DNA from: Branchipolynoe longqiensis
Lineage: Eukaryota; Annelida; Polychaeta; Phyllodocida; Polynoidae
Assembly (NCBI GenBank): GCA_030323885.1
Contig: CM059194.1
Coordinates: 2,233,889-2,297,888 of the forward strand
Direction of reading: 5' to 3'
Length of the DNA stretch: 64,000 nt
In this document: positions 32,488 to 42,660 of the stretch, piece by piece
Layout: every line of letters begins with the position of its first letter
Position numbering within the stretch: position 1 is the stretch's first letter
Notes under the pieces: generated by a model
Seen by the model: only the letters and a program-made list of their open reading frames with translations
The model's database searches: none
Told to the model about the DNA's origin: nothing
Translations under genes and position numbers: made by a program

Positions 32488-35422
32488 TTAGTATGCATTG
32501 AGATAGCTTATCTTTAGTTTTTTACAGAAGTTTTTCAAAGTTTGAAGGTTTCTAATCTCTACTGGTATTGAGTTCCAGATATTGGTTCCTTGGTTTTCAG
32601 TTGTTATTTTGCCATATTTGTTTCTAGTGTGTTTGTGATGTATGTTATTTATCTGTCGTGTGTTATGGGAATGGACCTGATTGTTTTCTTTGAAGTGATT
32701 ATCAAATATTTCAGGGAGGAGGCCATTCTTTTGCTTGTAAACAAATTTTGCAATGTATATTTGATAAATGTCAGTTACCATAAGTAAGTCCAGGTCTTTA
32801 TGAAGTGATTTAGTTGGGGTGAGATAGTCTTTGCTATACAGTATTTTCAAGGCTCTGTTTTGTTGTGTCTGTATCTTTTTTAGGGTTGATGATTTGGCTC
32901 TCCCATACACCTCTATACCATACTGGATTTTGGAGTAAACGTATGCATAGTATAGTAATTTTTTATTTTCCTCATGTACCCGTCATCTGATTATTTTAAA
33001 TGAGTTAGCCGTTTTAATTATTGAATTATTTAAGTTATCAGTATGTTCATCCCAGTTGAGGTTTTCATCTAGAATTATACCTAGGTATTTCACAGAAGGG
33101 ACTCTCTTTATTGTGTTATTGTATATCTTTATGTTGTTTAGGTAATCAGGAATGGTTGTACTTCTGCTTTTAAATATTGTGTAGCCTGTTTTGTTCAGGT
33201 TTACTGTTAATTTGTTATCATTGCACCATGTAAATATATCTGAAAGGAATGTTTTAATTGAATGTTTTAGTTGTTTGGGTGAATTTGAGGTTATGAAGCT
33301 GTTGGTATCATCTGCAAATAACCTTGTTTTGACATCTTGTTTTGTACAGTTGACTATATCATTTGTGTAGATCAAAAATAGGAGAGGTCCCAGGACAGAA
33401 CCTTGGGGGACACCATTGCTGATTGAGTTTAGCTTGGATCGTTTACCGTTTATGTATGTAAATTGCTTTCTATTGCTTAGGTAACTCTCAAACCATTTAA
33501 GTCCCTGCCCTCGAATTCCGTTGTGCCTAAATTTTGAGAGTAGGATGTCATGGACTACGGTATCAAATGCTTTGCTCAGGTCTAAGTAGACTCCTGCAAC
33601 ATGTTTCCCATTTTCAAGGTCTTGTAGTATGTTGTCTAAGATTTCAGTCAGAGCCATTATTGCTGAGTGATTCTCTCTAAATCCAAATTGGTATTTGTAT
33701 AATATTTTGTATTTGTCAAGAAATTGGTAAACTCTTTTGTACATTAGATTTTCCATTAATTTGTTTAGGGTACTGAGTAGGCTGATTGGCCTGTAGTTAT
33801 CAACTAGGTATTTCTCATTTTTCTTATGGATGGGTATTACTTTTGCAACTTTGAGATTTTCAGGAACAGTAGCATTTGCAAATGATAGGTTTCTTATGTG
33901 GGAGATAGATGGTGCGAGTAGAGTGTCACACTCTTTGATTATTTTTGGCGAGATATTGTCATGTCCGCTTGACTTATTAGGATTTAGTTTCTTTATTTCT
34001 TCTAGGGTTTCTTGTTCATTGGTGGGACTAAGAAAAAAACTATCTGAATTTGGGTGTTTAAGATATTGCTTGTGTGCTATGCTATTACTGGTGTGTTTTG
34101 CTGCAAGTTTTTCACCAATTGAACAGAAGTGTTCATTTAATGTGCTGGCGATATCTTCATTGTTTGTCATTGTTTTATTGTTATAGATTAGCTTGTCAAT
34201 TTGATTTTTCATTTTTGCTTTTTGTGGGTTGATGATGTCTCCAAAGATTTTCCAGAGCGTATAAAGGTTTTGCTTCTCGTTACTGACTAGTTCTTTATAG
34301 TAGCCTTCCTCTGCTGATCGTAGACAAGTGATTAGTATATTCTTATATTTTGTGTGTTTTATTCGGTTTTCAGCTGTTGGGTTGAGTTTGTATGTTTTGA
34401 AGTATCTATCTTTTACTGCTATACAAGTTTTAAGGCTTGATGTGATCCATCTTTTATCTTTTGCTCTTTGTCTTGATAGTTTTGTTAGTGGGAAAGCTGT
34501 ATTAAATGATGTGTTATAAATCTGGTAGAAGATGGATAGGGCTTTGTTTACTTCAGTTGCTTGTAGTATTCTTTCCAGTCTGAGGTTTCAATAAGGTCTT
34601 TGAATTTAGCCATGTTTTTCTCCCCAAATATTCTAATGATGGGTCTGTCCTGTTTTTTAATGGGGTTGTGAGATTGAATTGTTATAAAGTTGGGTAGATG
34701 GTCAGTGATATCGCAGTAGATATTTCCTGTGGATATATTCTGATTACTTTTTATTACATTGGCATTTATTAGTATATGATCAATAAGTGAAATTTGGTAG
34801 TCTACTATTCTGGTTGGTAATGTGATGGTGGGGATGAAGTTTTGCTCAAGTACTGTTCTAAAGAAGTTATTGACATGGTTATTCTGTTTTATTTTTAGTC
34901 CATCAATGCTTAGGTCCCCTGTTATTATGCACTTTTTGTTTTCCAAATTAATTTTCTTCATGTTGTTTTCAAGTTGTTCAGTGAAGTGTTTGAGGCATTC
35001 AACACTACTGCCTGGGTGTTTATAGATGACCCCTATTATGTAGTCATCCTTTTTATTTGGAAAGTTAGTTTCAAGCCATATGTTTTCTATTTCTAAGTTT
35101 TGGTTATTGACCTGTTGGGGCTCGATGATTAGGTCATCTCTGTCACTTACTTTATATATATTCTTGTATATTAGGCCTACTCCTCCTCTAGAGAGTCTAG
35201 GTGATTTGTGTTAAAATTCATATCCAAGTTTGTTCAGTTCCTTTTCTCTATTTAGTATGTTTTTGGTTCCTATTTCAGAGAGTGCTATCAGATCTAAGTT
35301 ATCACCTAGTGATGCGATTAATGCTAGAAGTTCCCCAAAGTGAAGGTCTAAACTCCTGATATTATGATGAATTAGTTTGAAACTGTTTTCTGGCTTGTTA
35401 TTCCTGTTTATCTTAGTCCAAG
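32488..35422 (-). pseudogene. Non-LTR retrotransposon ORF (endonuclease + reverse transcriptase), disrupted
   Basis: Minus strand, from ~35410 down. An APE-type endonuclease comes first: NIRSLDLHFGELL, IALSEIGTKN, RGGVGLIYKN, IGVIYKHPGS, ITGDLSIDGL, LIDHILIN, ITDHLP. A linker follows, then an RT domain (32983-34212) with NYRPISLLST, YLDLSKAFD, NGVPQGSVLGPLLF and the catalytic FADD. The C-terminal region (32488-32910) has IQTQQNRALKILY, HSHNTRQ and NIWNSIPVEIR. Gene order and motifs fit the CR1/L2/jockey group. Lesions: in-frame TAA at 35211-35213, a frameshift near 34550-34575 between endonuclease and linker, and in-frame TGA at 32983-32985 after which the same frame continues. The 5' end is truncated near the endonuclease start. 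Dead but fairly recent. Confidence 0.93.
32983..34212 (-). CDS. Reverse transcriptase segment of the LINE
   Basis: The longest open part of the element, 409 codons from the first Met; the open frame in fact extends upstream through the linker. Catalytic aspartates are D211 in YLDLSKAFD and D301/D302 in FADD. RT finger motif NYRPISLLSTLNKLMENL is at 139-156, and the NGVPQGSVLGP block at 266-276. The product would copy LINE RNA at nicked target DNA. It ends at a premature TGA, so the thumb and C-terminal region are cut off. A plus-strand open frame at 33830-34186 is only its shadow. Confidence 0.93.
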   Translation of the reverse strand: MKNQIDKLIYNNKTMTNNEDIASTLNEHFCSIGEKLAAKHTSNSIAHKQYLKHPNSDSFFLSPTNEQETLEEIKKLNPNKSSGHDNISPKIIKECDTLLAPSISHIRNLSFANATVPENLKVAKVIPIHKKNEKYLVDNYRPISLLSTLNKLMENLMYKRVYQFLDKYKILYKYQFGFRENHSAIMALTEILDNILQDLENGKHVAGVYLDLSKAFDTVVHDILLSKFRHNGIRGQGLKWFESYLSNRKQFTYINGKRSKLNSISNGVPQGSVLGPLLFLIYTNDIVNCTKQDVKTRLFADDTNSFITSNSPKQLKHSIKTFLSDIFTWCNDNKLTVNLNKTGYTIFKSRSTTIPDYLNNIKIYNNTIKRVPSVKYLGIILDENLNWDEHTDNLNNSIIKTANSFKIIR

Positions 35423-35998
35423 CTAAGTACTAACATGGCTCAACTATCACTTATCCGATAATTATTAGGTAAGTAATGAAAATGTACCAGAATAGCTACT
35501 GCACCTTGTATTCCAACCTAAGTACTAACGATGCTCAACTATTACTTATCCAATAATGATGCTATAAGTAATAAGCCTGTGTCAGGATATCCGTGATACC
35601 TTGTCTGCCCAATTAAGTACTAACACGGCTCAACTATCACTTATCCGATAATGCATTAGTTAGTAATAAGCCTGTACCAGGATATCTACAGCACCTTGTG
35701 TTCCCACCTACATACTAACAAGGCTCAACTATTACTTATTCACTACTGATAAGTTAAGTAATATGCCTGTACCAGGATATATACAGCACCTTGTATTCCC
35801 ACCTAAATACTATGGAGGCTCAACTAGCAATTATCAAATAATGCATCAGTAAGTAATAAACCTGTACCAGGATATCTACGGCACATTGTATTCCCACCTA
35901 AGTACTAACGAGACTCAACTATTAGTTATCAGCAAGTAATAAGCATATATCAGAATGTCTATAGCATTGTATTTCCCACTGGTCACCAAGTACTGACA
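35423..35998 (+). repeat. TR-B tandem array, right part
   Basis: Units start at 35424, 35520, 35615, 35711, 35805 and 35900, with a degenerate last start at 35988. It continues the left array across the LINE insertion. Confidence 0.93.
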
Positions 35999-36016
35999 AG
36001 GACCACCGTTGCTTAC

Positions 36017-36115
36017 CTTCAGGAATTTGATTAGAGCCCGTGTTTCCACATGATCTATGAGTATAACAATATTTTCCATCACACTCTGACCGATCACCTC
36101 ATCATGAACATCAGC
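36017..36115 (-). other. Possible isolated coding exon
   Basis: Minus-strand open block of about 33 codons including DVHDEVIGQSVMENIVILID and VETRALIKFLK. It is followed by a good 5' splice-site match, CTGAAG/GTAAGC (GT at 36015-36016). A weak AG acceptor lies at 36116-36117; the frame is closed by TAA a few bases further upstream. The peptide composition is protein-like, but I recognise no family and see no companion exon. Confidence 0.15.
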
Positions 36116-36329
36116 CTCAAATTACCTCTTCCTGCTGTAGGATGATATTCAGTCACATCCATCTGCCTGTATGCTTGTAAATCATGTACCATCAGAGTAG
36201 AGCACAAAAGAAAACAAACCATGGAAATGAGGTGCTACCACAAGATGATACTCATTTCATTCAAAAACATGTTACTAGCGATGAAGTCCATGAAACGATT
36301 CAGCAGCAATCGGACCACACACATATCTA

Positions 36330-36625
36330 CTGACAATCATAACGAGATGTAAACTCCAGTGGTATGGCCATGTTTTCCGTTCATCAGATCTGGCCAGATC
36401 TATTTTGTAAAATGCACTGAAAGGAGAAGGAAGACAAGCCAAACAAACGAAGAGGTGGGAATGCAACATAAGAGAGAGGATGGTCCCAGAGTTTGGCAAG
36501 TCCAAGAGGGCAGTGGAGAACACAGATAAAATGGAGAAAACTGGTTGCAAAGTCATATAAGGTGCCTCACATGTCCTCAAGGTTAAAGTATTGATGAAGA
36601 TGATGATGATGATGATGATGATACT
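36330..36625 (+). pseudogene. Second LINE lineage, 3'-end fossil with (ATG)n tail
   Basis: Plus strand, 36338 on: CKLQWYGHVFRSSDLARSIL, a stop/frameshift, then GRQAKQTKRWECNIRERM, VPEFGKSKRAVENTDKMEK. This matches the well-known C-terminal block RLRWYGHV...GRQRKRWEDNI...EF-KSQRAVE of another LINE lineage. It ends in a GATGAAGATGATGATGATG tail at 36592-36622, typical of a LINE 3' end. Short, mutated and 5'-truncated. Minus-strand frames here are shadows. Confidence 0.8.
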
Positions 36626-36639
36626 CAATCACGGAGAAG

Positions 36640-37010
36640 TGGGTCAATTTTGGAGAAGGCTCAGTTGAATAAGCACTCGATGAGCATGATGGGCTAAGTG
36701 TAAGCCAAATGACTGCCTGTTGTGCTGCCTCCTGACAATATATATCAGGATAGCTACCGAGATGTGATAATTGATGCTTCTCTTTTGCTCTCTCTTGTAT
36801 CTTCTTATTTAGGGGGCAACATACTGTATTCATCAGACTATTTATCAGCAATTAGGTATTGGTCTTCCAGCCATATACATTACATTGTAGATGATCAGGT
36901 AGGGTATATTAGTAAATTAAGATGGTTTAGTGTGTTAGTGAGTTAGCTATCAGGACTAAGTTGGGTATTATGAGCGAAGCTGGTGGGTGACTGTGTAAAC
37001 TGTGATGTTA
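36640..37010. other. Intergenic DNA, no gene recognised
   Basis: Nothing supported. Confidence 0.5.
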
Positions 37011-37044
37011 TTGTTGTGGGGGTGATGAAAATGGGAAATATTGC

Positions 37045-37116
37045 GCCTAGAGTGGGACTCGAATCCACATCTCTTTGCCTTCTGGGCCAGTGTGCTAACC
37101 ATTACACCACCTAGGC
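37045..37116 (-). tRNA. tRNA-like sequence 1, probably a tRNA-derived repeat head
   Basis: Minus strand, 72 nt, starting GCCTAGGTGGTGTAATGG. A 7-bp acceptor stem (GCCTAGG with TCTAGGC, one G-U) and a 4-bp D stem (GTGT/GCAC) form. The T arm has loop TTCGAGT. A box (TGGTGTAATGGTTAGCAC) and B box (GATTCGAGTCC) are intact. The anticodon stem pairs poorly and no CCA is encoded. The D arm recalls tRNA-Gln or Glu. Duplication with flanking DNA suggests a SINE head or pseudo-tRNA, not a working gene. Confidence 0.4.
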
Positions 37117-37360
37117 TTCCTGATATGACCAGACTACCCATGCCTACCTGTGTATGTGGCTCCTTGCCTCAGAGGTCAGTGCAGACCACTACACTCGTCC
37201 CCCTGGAATTGTAAGTATTTTAATGCTTACAATTACATGCATACAGGCAGTGCACTTACACATACATGGGATAGGTTCAACAACTATACAGCCCGTAGCT
37301 TGTATAGGATCCTGGTCATGGCACCAGTGTCATGGGTGTGATGAAAATGGGAAATATTGC

Positions 37361-37437
37361 ACCTAGAGCAGGACTCGAACCCACATCTCTTTGCATTCCG
37401 GGCCAGTGTGCTAACCATTACACCATACTACCCAGGC
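37361..37437 (-). tRNA. tRNA-like sequence 2 (diverged duplicate)
   Basis: Same structure as 37045-37116 but with a 4-nt insertion near the 5' end (GCCTGGGTAGTATGGTG) that disrupts the acceptor/D-arm junction. The B box is GGTTCGAGTCC. Likely non-functional. Confidence 0.35.
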
Positions 37438-37589
37438 CTACCTGTCTATGCGGCTCCTTGCCTGAGAGGTCAGTGCAGACCACTACATTATTATGGGGGG
37501 CGGGGGCATGTGTAGGGGAACCTGTCCCTTATTAGTTGCTATCCTCAATTTTCGGCTGGTCTGGTTCCAAACATATAGTGTGAATTTCT

Positions 37590-37915
37590 TGGTGCGCTAT
37601 CGAGTACAATATCCCACTCAGTCAAAATATCCTGACACTGAGCGAACTGGTCCATTGTGCTATTTTCGTGGGGTTACAATTATTAGGTCACATGCCAATG
37701 CCACCCTGATGTAATATCCCACCCAGTCACCATACCCTCACAGTGAGCCAACCACTCCTTGCCCTACTAGATTGCCGTAAAAACATTGATGTACAATGTC
37801 AATGACACCTTGAGAAGATATCCCACTCACTCATATTATCCTAATGCTTATCCAACCAGTCCTTGCTCTATCCTAGTATTAAATTCAGTGGACTAGACTA
37901 GTTAGCAGCAAGTGT
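37590..37915 (-). mobile_element. SINE-1 pieces, minus orientation
   Basis: At least three partial SINE-1 middle segments in a row: CCACTCAGTCAAAATATCC at 37609, CCACCCAGTCACCATACCC at 37719, CCACTCACTCATATTATCC at 37822. Each is followed by a GAGC-AAC-GTCC-like segment. Suggests nested or tandem truncated copies. Confidence 0.65.
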
Positions 37916-37929
37916 CAATGTTAAAAAAT

Positions 37930-38128
37930 GAAGAGCTCAGGCGCAAAATCACGTAAACACCAATCCAAAAATTGACATAAACATTGGAATCGAACCTTTA
38001 AAACGTACATTTTGTGTGTGTTGTTCCATAACCATGTTAGTGAGAATTAACATTATTTTCAGGTAGAAATCTTATATTTTAATACATTTTTGGATCGGCG
38101 TTTACATGGTTTTGCGCCTGAACTCTTC
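37930..38128 (+). mobile_element. MITE-A copy 2 (199 bp)
   Basis: Ends GAAGAGCTCAGGCGCAAAAT and the inverted TTTTGCGCCTGAACTCTTC. The stem extends through GTAAACACCAATCCAAAAAT against TTTTTGGATCGGCGTTTAC. Confidence 0.85.
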
Positions 38129-38174
38129 GTTTGTAATTTGCTATTTTGACTCGGCCATGAATCAATATCACGCG

Positions 38175-38515
38175 ATATGAGAACCACTGGATGCAGTCTA
38201 CGAATCAGTAGAGCATGAATCATTGGTCACTGCCGGCTTCCTGTATGGAAGGTTGAGAGTTCTAATCCCAGCTGAGTCAAATCAATGACTTATATAAATG
38301 ATACCTGTCACTATCTAGCATGGCGCTTTGCATTAATAGGATATGAAAAGGACTGGTTAGCACAGTGTCAGGATGATGTGACTGAGTGGGATATCAGGTC
38401 ATGGTGCCAGCAGCCTGGTCTCCTAGTGGGAGTTGCCATTAGTGTGCACTGACAAAAGTCGATCCCCATCCTAATATGACCTTAGACTTTGCTAAGATGT
38501 AAAACAACAAACAAG
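38175..38515 (+). mobile_element. SINE-1, near full length, plus orientation
   Basis: Head with TTGAGAGTTCTAATCCCAGC and TGAGTCAAATCAATGACTTA. Body: GGCGCTTTGCATTAATAGGA, GATGATGTGACTGAGTGGGA, TATCAGGTCATGGTGCCAGC. Tail: GTGTGCACTGACAAAAGTCG, TTAGACTTTGCTAAGATGTA, AAACAACAAACAA. Confidence 0.85.
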
Positions 38516-38804
38516 CGATACAAGAAGCTGACACTCTACCCACTCAACCATTCATGTCAGCACTTGAGCAGATTGGCTTCCTGGTCCATACTGAGGGTTC
38601 TACTGTAGCAAACCAACTGGTCTCAATCCAGTAAAGCTGGCCTGATGTCCACTGGGTACAATACAACCAAAGTGACTCTTCTCACTTCTTAATCTTATCC
38701 CAATATATCATCAGTGGACAAATATGCCTATGTCAGCGAGGCATAAATAGGCAATAACACTCCGTCTCTCTCCATTTTCTGGCAGCCATACAAAATTACC
38801 AGCA

Positions 38805-38950
38805 AAGATGGCTGAATCGCTAAGAGTGGCACAGTCTCCTCGTGGGGTGGTGTTATAAAGTTGCTATGAGTGGGCGTTCATGCGAGTAGGTATGATCTGA
38901 TGTGGTTTTAGATTGTAGCTAGGAGGTAAAACCCCAAATGAACAACAAAG
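38805..38950 (+). mobile_element. SINE-1 fragment, plus orientation
   Basis: A piece resembling the head (GATGGCTGAATCGCTAAG) fused to a diverged tail (TTATAAAGTTGCTATGAGTG, TTAGATTGTAGCTAGGAGGT, AAAACCCCAAATGAACAAC). Confidence 0.6.
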
Positions 38951-39057
38951 AAGCCATACCAGAATAAGGTGGCAGCACAGAGGTCAGCCATATCCTGGCA
39001 AATTCAAGTATGTGGCTTGAGGCTGTTGTATAATGTGTTTAATGTTTTCAAATTAAA

Positions 39058-39580
39058 CTGTTTTGCCATGGATCGACATCGACGCCAGTCTGACAGAATC
39101 AGAATTAATCAGATGGCGAGCCAACTCAATTTTGAAATCGGTAGTGATGCCTTTTTATAATTCAACTGCGCATATAGAATAGAATAACAAAGAAATCCTG
39201 AAATACAATTGTGCCTCAAATTCGGGAAGTAGGTGTGTCAAGAAGGTTAATTTGTGATGCTACGTGAATGTTTTGCCATGGATCGACATTGAAGTCAGTC
39301 TGACAGAATCAACATTAATCAGGGCACACACACAACTTTTTGAATTAGCAGCCGAGTTATTTTCGAAATCGTGAATGACATATTTTTATAATTCAACTAT
39401 CCATAGAATAGAATAATAAAGAAATCCTAAAATATTATTGTGCCTCAAATTCCAGAAGTGGTTGCGACAAGGAGCTTAATTTGTGCTTCTATGTGAATGT
39501 TTTGCCATGGATCGACATTGACGCCAGTCTGACAGAATCGACATTAATCAGGGCGGACATAAAAGAGTTGGCGGGTCGGG
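39058..39580 (+). repeat. ~210-230-bp tandem repeat, two and a half copies
   Basis: TTTTGCCATGGATCGACAT recurs at 39061, 39271 and 39500, followed each time by CCAGTCTGACAGAATC (or GTCAGTCTGACAGAATC) and ATTAATCAG. Confidence 0.9.
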
Positions 39581-39734
39581 TGCATCATTTATGGATCTGC
39601 ACTTTATGCACTGCAGTATAAATCTTCAACAACAACAACTTGATAGGCTGATATGGATTAGGTACAGTCGGAGGTGCTGAAGGTACAAGCCAGCTTTCAG
39701 CCAATGAGCAATCAGGATTGAATGGTCTAGCAGC

Positions 39735-39970
39735 TGTGTTACAGCCAGATGCGATGGCCAAAAGAGTTGAGTGTCCGCCTCCCATTTTGGTAGGTCGTGG
39801 GATTTAAACTCCCGGTCGAGTCGAGCCAATGACTGAGAAATATATACTTGTCGCTAAGCTGGCCTGACACTTGAAATTACTAGGATAGGGCAAGGAGCAG
39901 TGTAATGAGGAAGACCAATTGTTTGCGATTGACATTGACCCTAATTAATCAACTAATGCACTATTTAGTT
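39735..39970 (+). mobile_element. SINE-2 copy
   Basis: Head CAGATGCGATGGCCAAAAGA, GTTGAGTGTCCGCC and TTTGGTAGGTCGTGGGATTT. B-box region CCGGTCGAGTCGAGCC. Body GATAGGGCAAGGAGCAGTGT, AATGAGGAAGACCAATTG. Shares its head with SINE-1 but has a different 3' half, as at 22740-23000. Confidence 0.7.
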
Positions 39971-40224
39971 TTTTACAAGCAGTCTCTGTTTCCCATGTGG
40001 GAAGGCTCTGATTTATTATTGGGGCCGGATTGACTCAAAGCTTTGCACAAATTGTAATTGGCTGTCCATCTCATCACCTGATATCTAAGCTGTGTTCATT
40101 ACAGGGATATTCACAATTGAAATGTCCCTGGCTTAATCAACTAATGTGCTCACAACAAAATAACAAAATAATTGATATCATTAAAAAGTTAAATTTGGAG
40201 ATGTTTGTAGTGAAAACATATCAA

Positions 40225-40565
40225 ATTAATTTGGGGGTTGGTGCGTTTGAGTTTGACATCTTGGCAACAGGTCATATCAACATGGATACCGACTTGTCAC
40301 AGTGTGCACTAATGACGACTTTATAGTGTTGCCCCACTGAGAGACCAGGCCGCAAGCACCAATACCTGATAATCCCACTCAATCACATTATCCTGACACC
40401 GAGCCTTACAGTCCTTGCCTTATCCTAATAATGCCAAGTGCCTGGGTAGGAAGCGACAAGTATAAATTTTGTAAGTCATTGGTTTGACTTAACCAGGAAT
40501 GGAACTCCCGACCTTCCACACAGGAAGCCTGCGTTCTACCGATTCAACCACCGGATCCGGTGAAA
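40225..40565 (-). mobile_element. SINE-1, near full length, minus orientation
   Basis: From TTTGACATCTTGGCAACAGG through CCCCACTGAGAGACCAGG, CCACTCAATCACATTATCC and CCTAATAATGCCAAGTGCC to head TGGAACTCCCGACCTTCCAC and CGTTCTACCGATTCAACCAC. Confidence 0.85.
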
Positions 40566-41660
40566 ATGAATTCGGGTGCACAGGTTGAAATGATGGACAT
40601 TGTGGATGTTGTAATCGTGGGGTATTGATTTATTGTTCATTTCACTAGAACCACAACCTGAATGGAGGAAGTGTGGGGGCGAGATGGGGGGGGGGGGCGC
40701 TGACGGGCGGGGGCATAAGTAGGTCAACACCGACACAAAGGGCAAGCGCATGTATGTCAGGACGCATGCACACACTGAGCCATCCACACCAGACACCAAC
40801 CTGCCCTCTGGTAGTATTGTGGGGAACTAGATTGCAAGGAATTGACCCAATTATACCGTCCTCATTTCACCAATTGAAGGCCCGACCATTTTATCCAGGA
40901 CACAACCTGCATACAACAGGACACTGCCTGCATTAGTGCAGGGCACACAACACCTGCATTTGCGCGGATCCCCACGCCAGGAAACTACATGATTGTGTCG
41001 TGTTATCCAAAGCTACAGCGAAATGTACCTTCCATCAAAATACCTCCATTGTGTGTGGTGCGAGGCCACCAATTACCCCGACAGCTGGGGGGGCCACCAC
41101 CAATGCGCCAAAGAGTAATATATATACAGGTGCATGTTCCTGTTGCATTTATGCTCGTCTAACGCATTATGCATCACATATGGCGATGCTTTGATCAGAA
41201 ACTATATGATTGTGAGTTTAAAAAATTCATGAATGTATATTGACACAAATTGATTGTATGCTTTTACATGTAAAAGCGATGGTTTGAACAAAAAACAACA
41301 TTTCTCGCTGTGAATATGGCCTATGCTGCTGACATGGCGTAAAGCAACCACCAATCAATCAATGGTTTGGCTGGTGTGGCGCCGCTGGTCCCAGATTAGG
41401 TGGCCGTACCCATAGAGTAATACACATCAATGCTGTGGTTACTAATAATAAGATCATATTAGGAACATAACTTACGCGCCTTTATATGTGCATAAGTCTT
41501 ATTCCTCACATACATGTAATATCAAATCTAGGCGCACTAGGAGCGCTGACATGGCTTTGGCTTGTTTGTCTCGGAGTATGCACCTTTAACACACACGCAC
41601 CCTAGCAGCAATACATCTACTACAGCTGGGTTATATTACAGGCTGGAAGCCTGTCTGTGA
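40566..41660. other. Intergenic DNA, no gene recognised
   Basis: A G-run at 40685-40697. Positions 41573-41595 (CGGAGTATGCACCTTTAACA) look like the right end of a TTAA-type element. No gene supported. Confidence 0.5.
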
Positions 41661-41662
41661 CA

Positions 41663-42222
41663 CCGTGCTATATCATACTACCATGCTATATCATACCACA
41701 GTGTTATATCATACCACCATGCTATATCATACCACCGTGTTATATCATACCACCGTGTTATATCATACCACTGTGTTATTTCATACCACTGTGGTATATC
41801 ATACCACCATGTTATATCATGCCACCATGTTTTATGATACCACCATGGTATATCATACCAATGTGCTATATCATATCACAGTGTTATATCCTAATGGTGT
41901 GTTATATCATGCCACCGTGTTATATCATACCACCATGCCAGGTCATACCACTATGTTATATCATGCCATCATGTTATATCATACCACCCTGCTATATCAT
42001 ACAACTGTGATATAGCATACCTCCATGTTATATCATACCACCATGGTATATCATACCATTGTGGTATACCATAACACCATGTTATATCATACCACCGTAT
42101 TATATCATACCACTGTGGTATATCATACCAGAGTGATATATCATACCACCGTGTTATATCATACCACAGTGTTATATCGTACCACCGTGTTATATCATAC
42201 CACCCTGCTATATCACGCTGGT
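41663..42222 (+). repeat. 18-bp minisatellite TTATATCATACCACCGTG
   Basis: About 31 copies with CATG/CGTG/CTGTG variants. With an 18-bp period and no stop, frames such as YHTTVL and YIIPPC on plus and YDITRW on minus remain open for over 100 residues. I treat these as artefacts. Confidence 0.93.
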
Positions 42223-42324
42223 ATCGGTTCGAATCCCACAATTTAGGAAAACCGGAGACGGACGCTTAACTCAGTCGGCCATCCAGTGTAGCCTAAAATC
42301 AAATGTCCACCAGTAATAGCTTGT

Positions 42325-42660
42325 CTGTTTGTTGTTGTTAAATGTCCTAGCAACATCTAAGGTCATATCAGGATGGGTCCCGACTTGTGACAGTGCACAC
42401 TCATAGCGACTTTATAGTGGTGCCCCACTGGAAGACCAGGCCATCAGCACCATGTCCTGATTTCCCACTCAGTCACATTATCCTGACACTGAGCCAACCA
42501 GTCCTTGTCCTATCCTAATAATGCCGAGCACCAGGCTAGGAAGCGAGAAGTATCAATTTTTAAGTCATTTGTTTGACTAGACCAGGGTTCGAACCCATGA
42601 CCACATGATCTACCAACACGGGAGACGGACACTCTAACTCATTTGGCTTTAGATATAGTT
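42325..42660 (-). mobile_element. SINE-1, full length, minus orientation
   Basis: Tail GTTAAATGTCCTAGCAACAT, GGTCATATCAGGATGGGTCC, CCCCACTGGAAGACCAGG, CCACTCAGTCACATTATCC. Head GGGTTCGAACCCATGACC, ATCTACCAACACGGGAGACG and ACTCTAACTCATTTGGC. Intact B box on the minus strand. Confidence 0.9.

Larger units (their letters stand above)
37012..37490 (-). repeat. ~310-bp tandem duplication carrying tRNA-like sequences
   Basis: GATGAAAATGGGAAATATTG at 37024 and 37339. Both copies contain CATCTCTTTGC, GGCCAGTGTGCTAACCATTA and, further on, GGCTCCTTGCCTSAGAGGTC with AGTGCAGACCACTACA. The tRNA-like parts are given separately. Confidence 0.85.

Noticed and set aside
33830..34186. 118-residue plus-strand frame
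   Set aside because: Antisense shadow of the reverse transcriptase frame.
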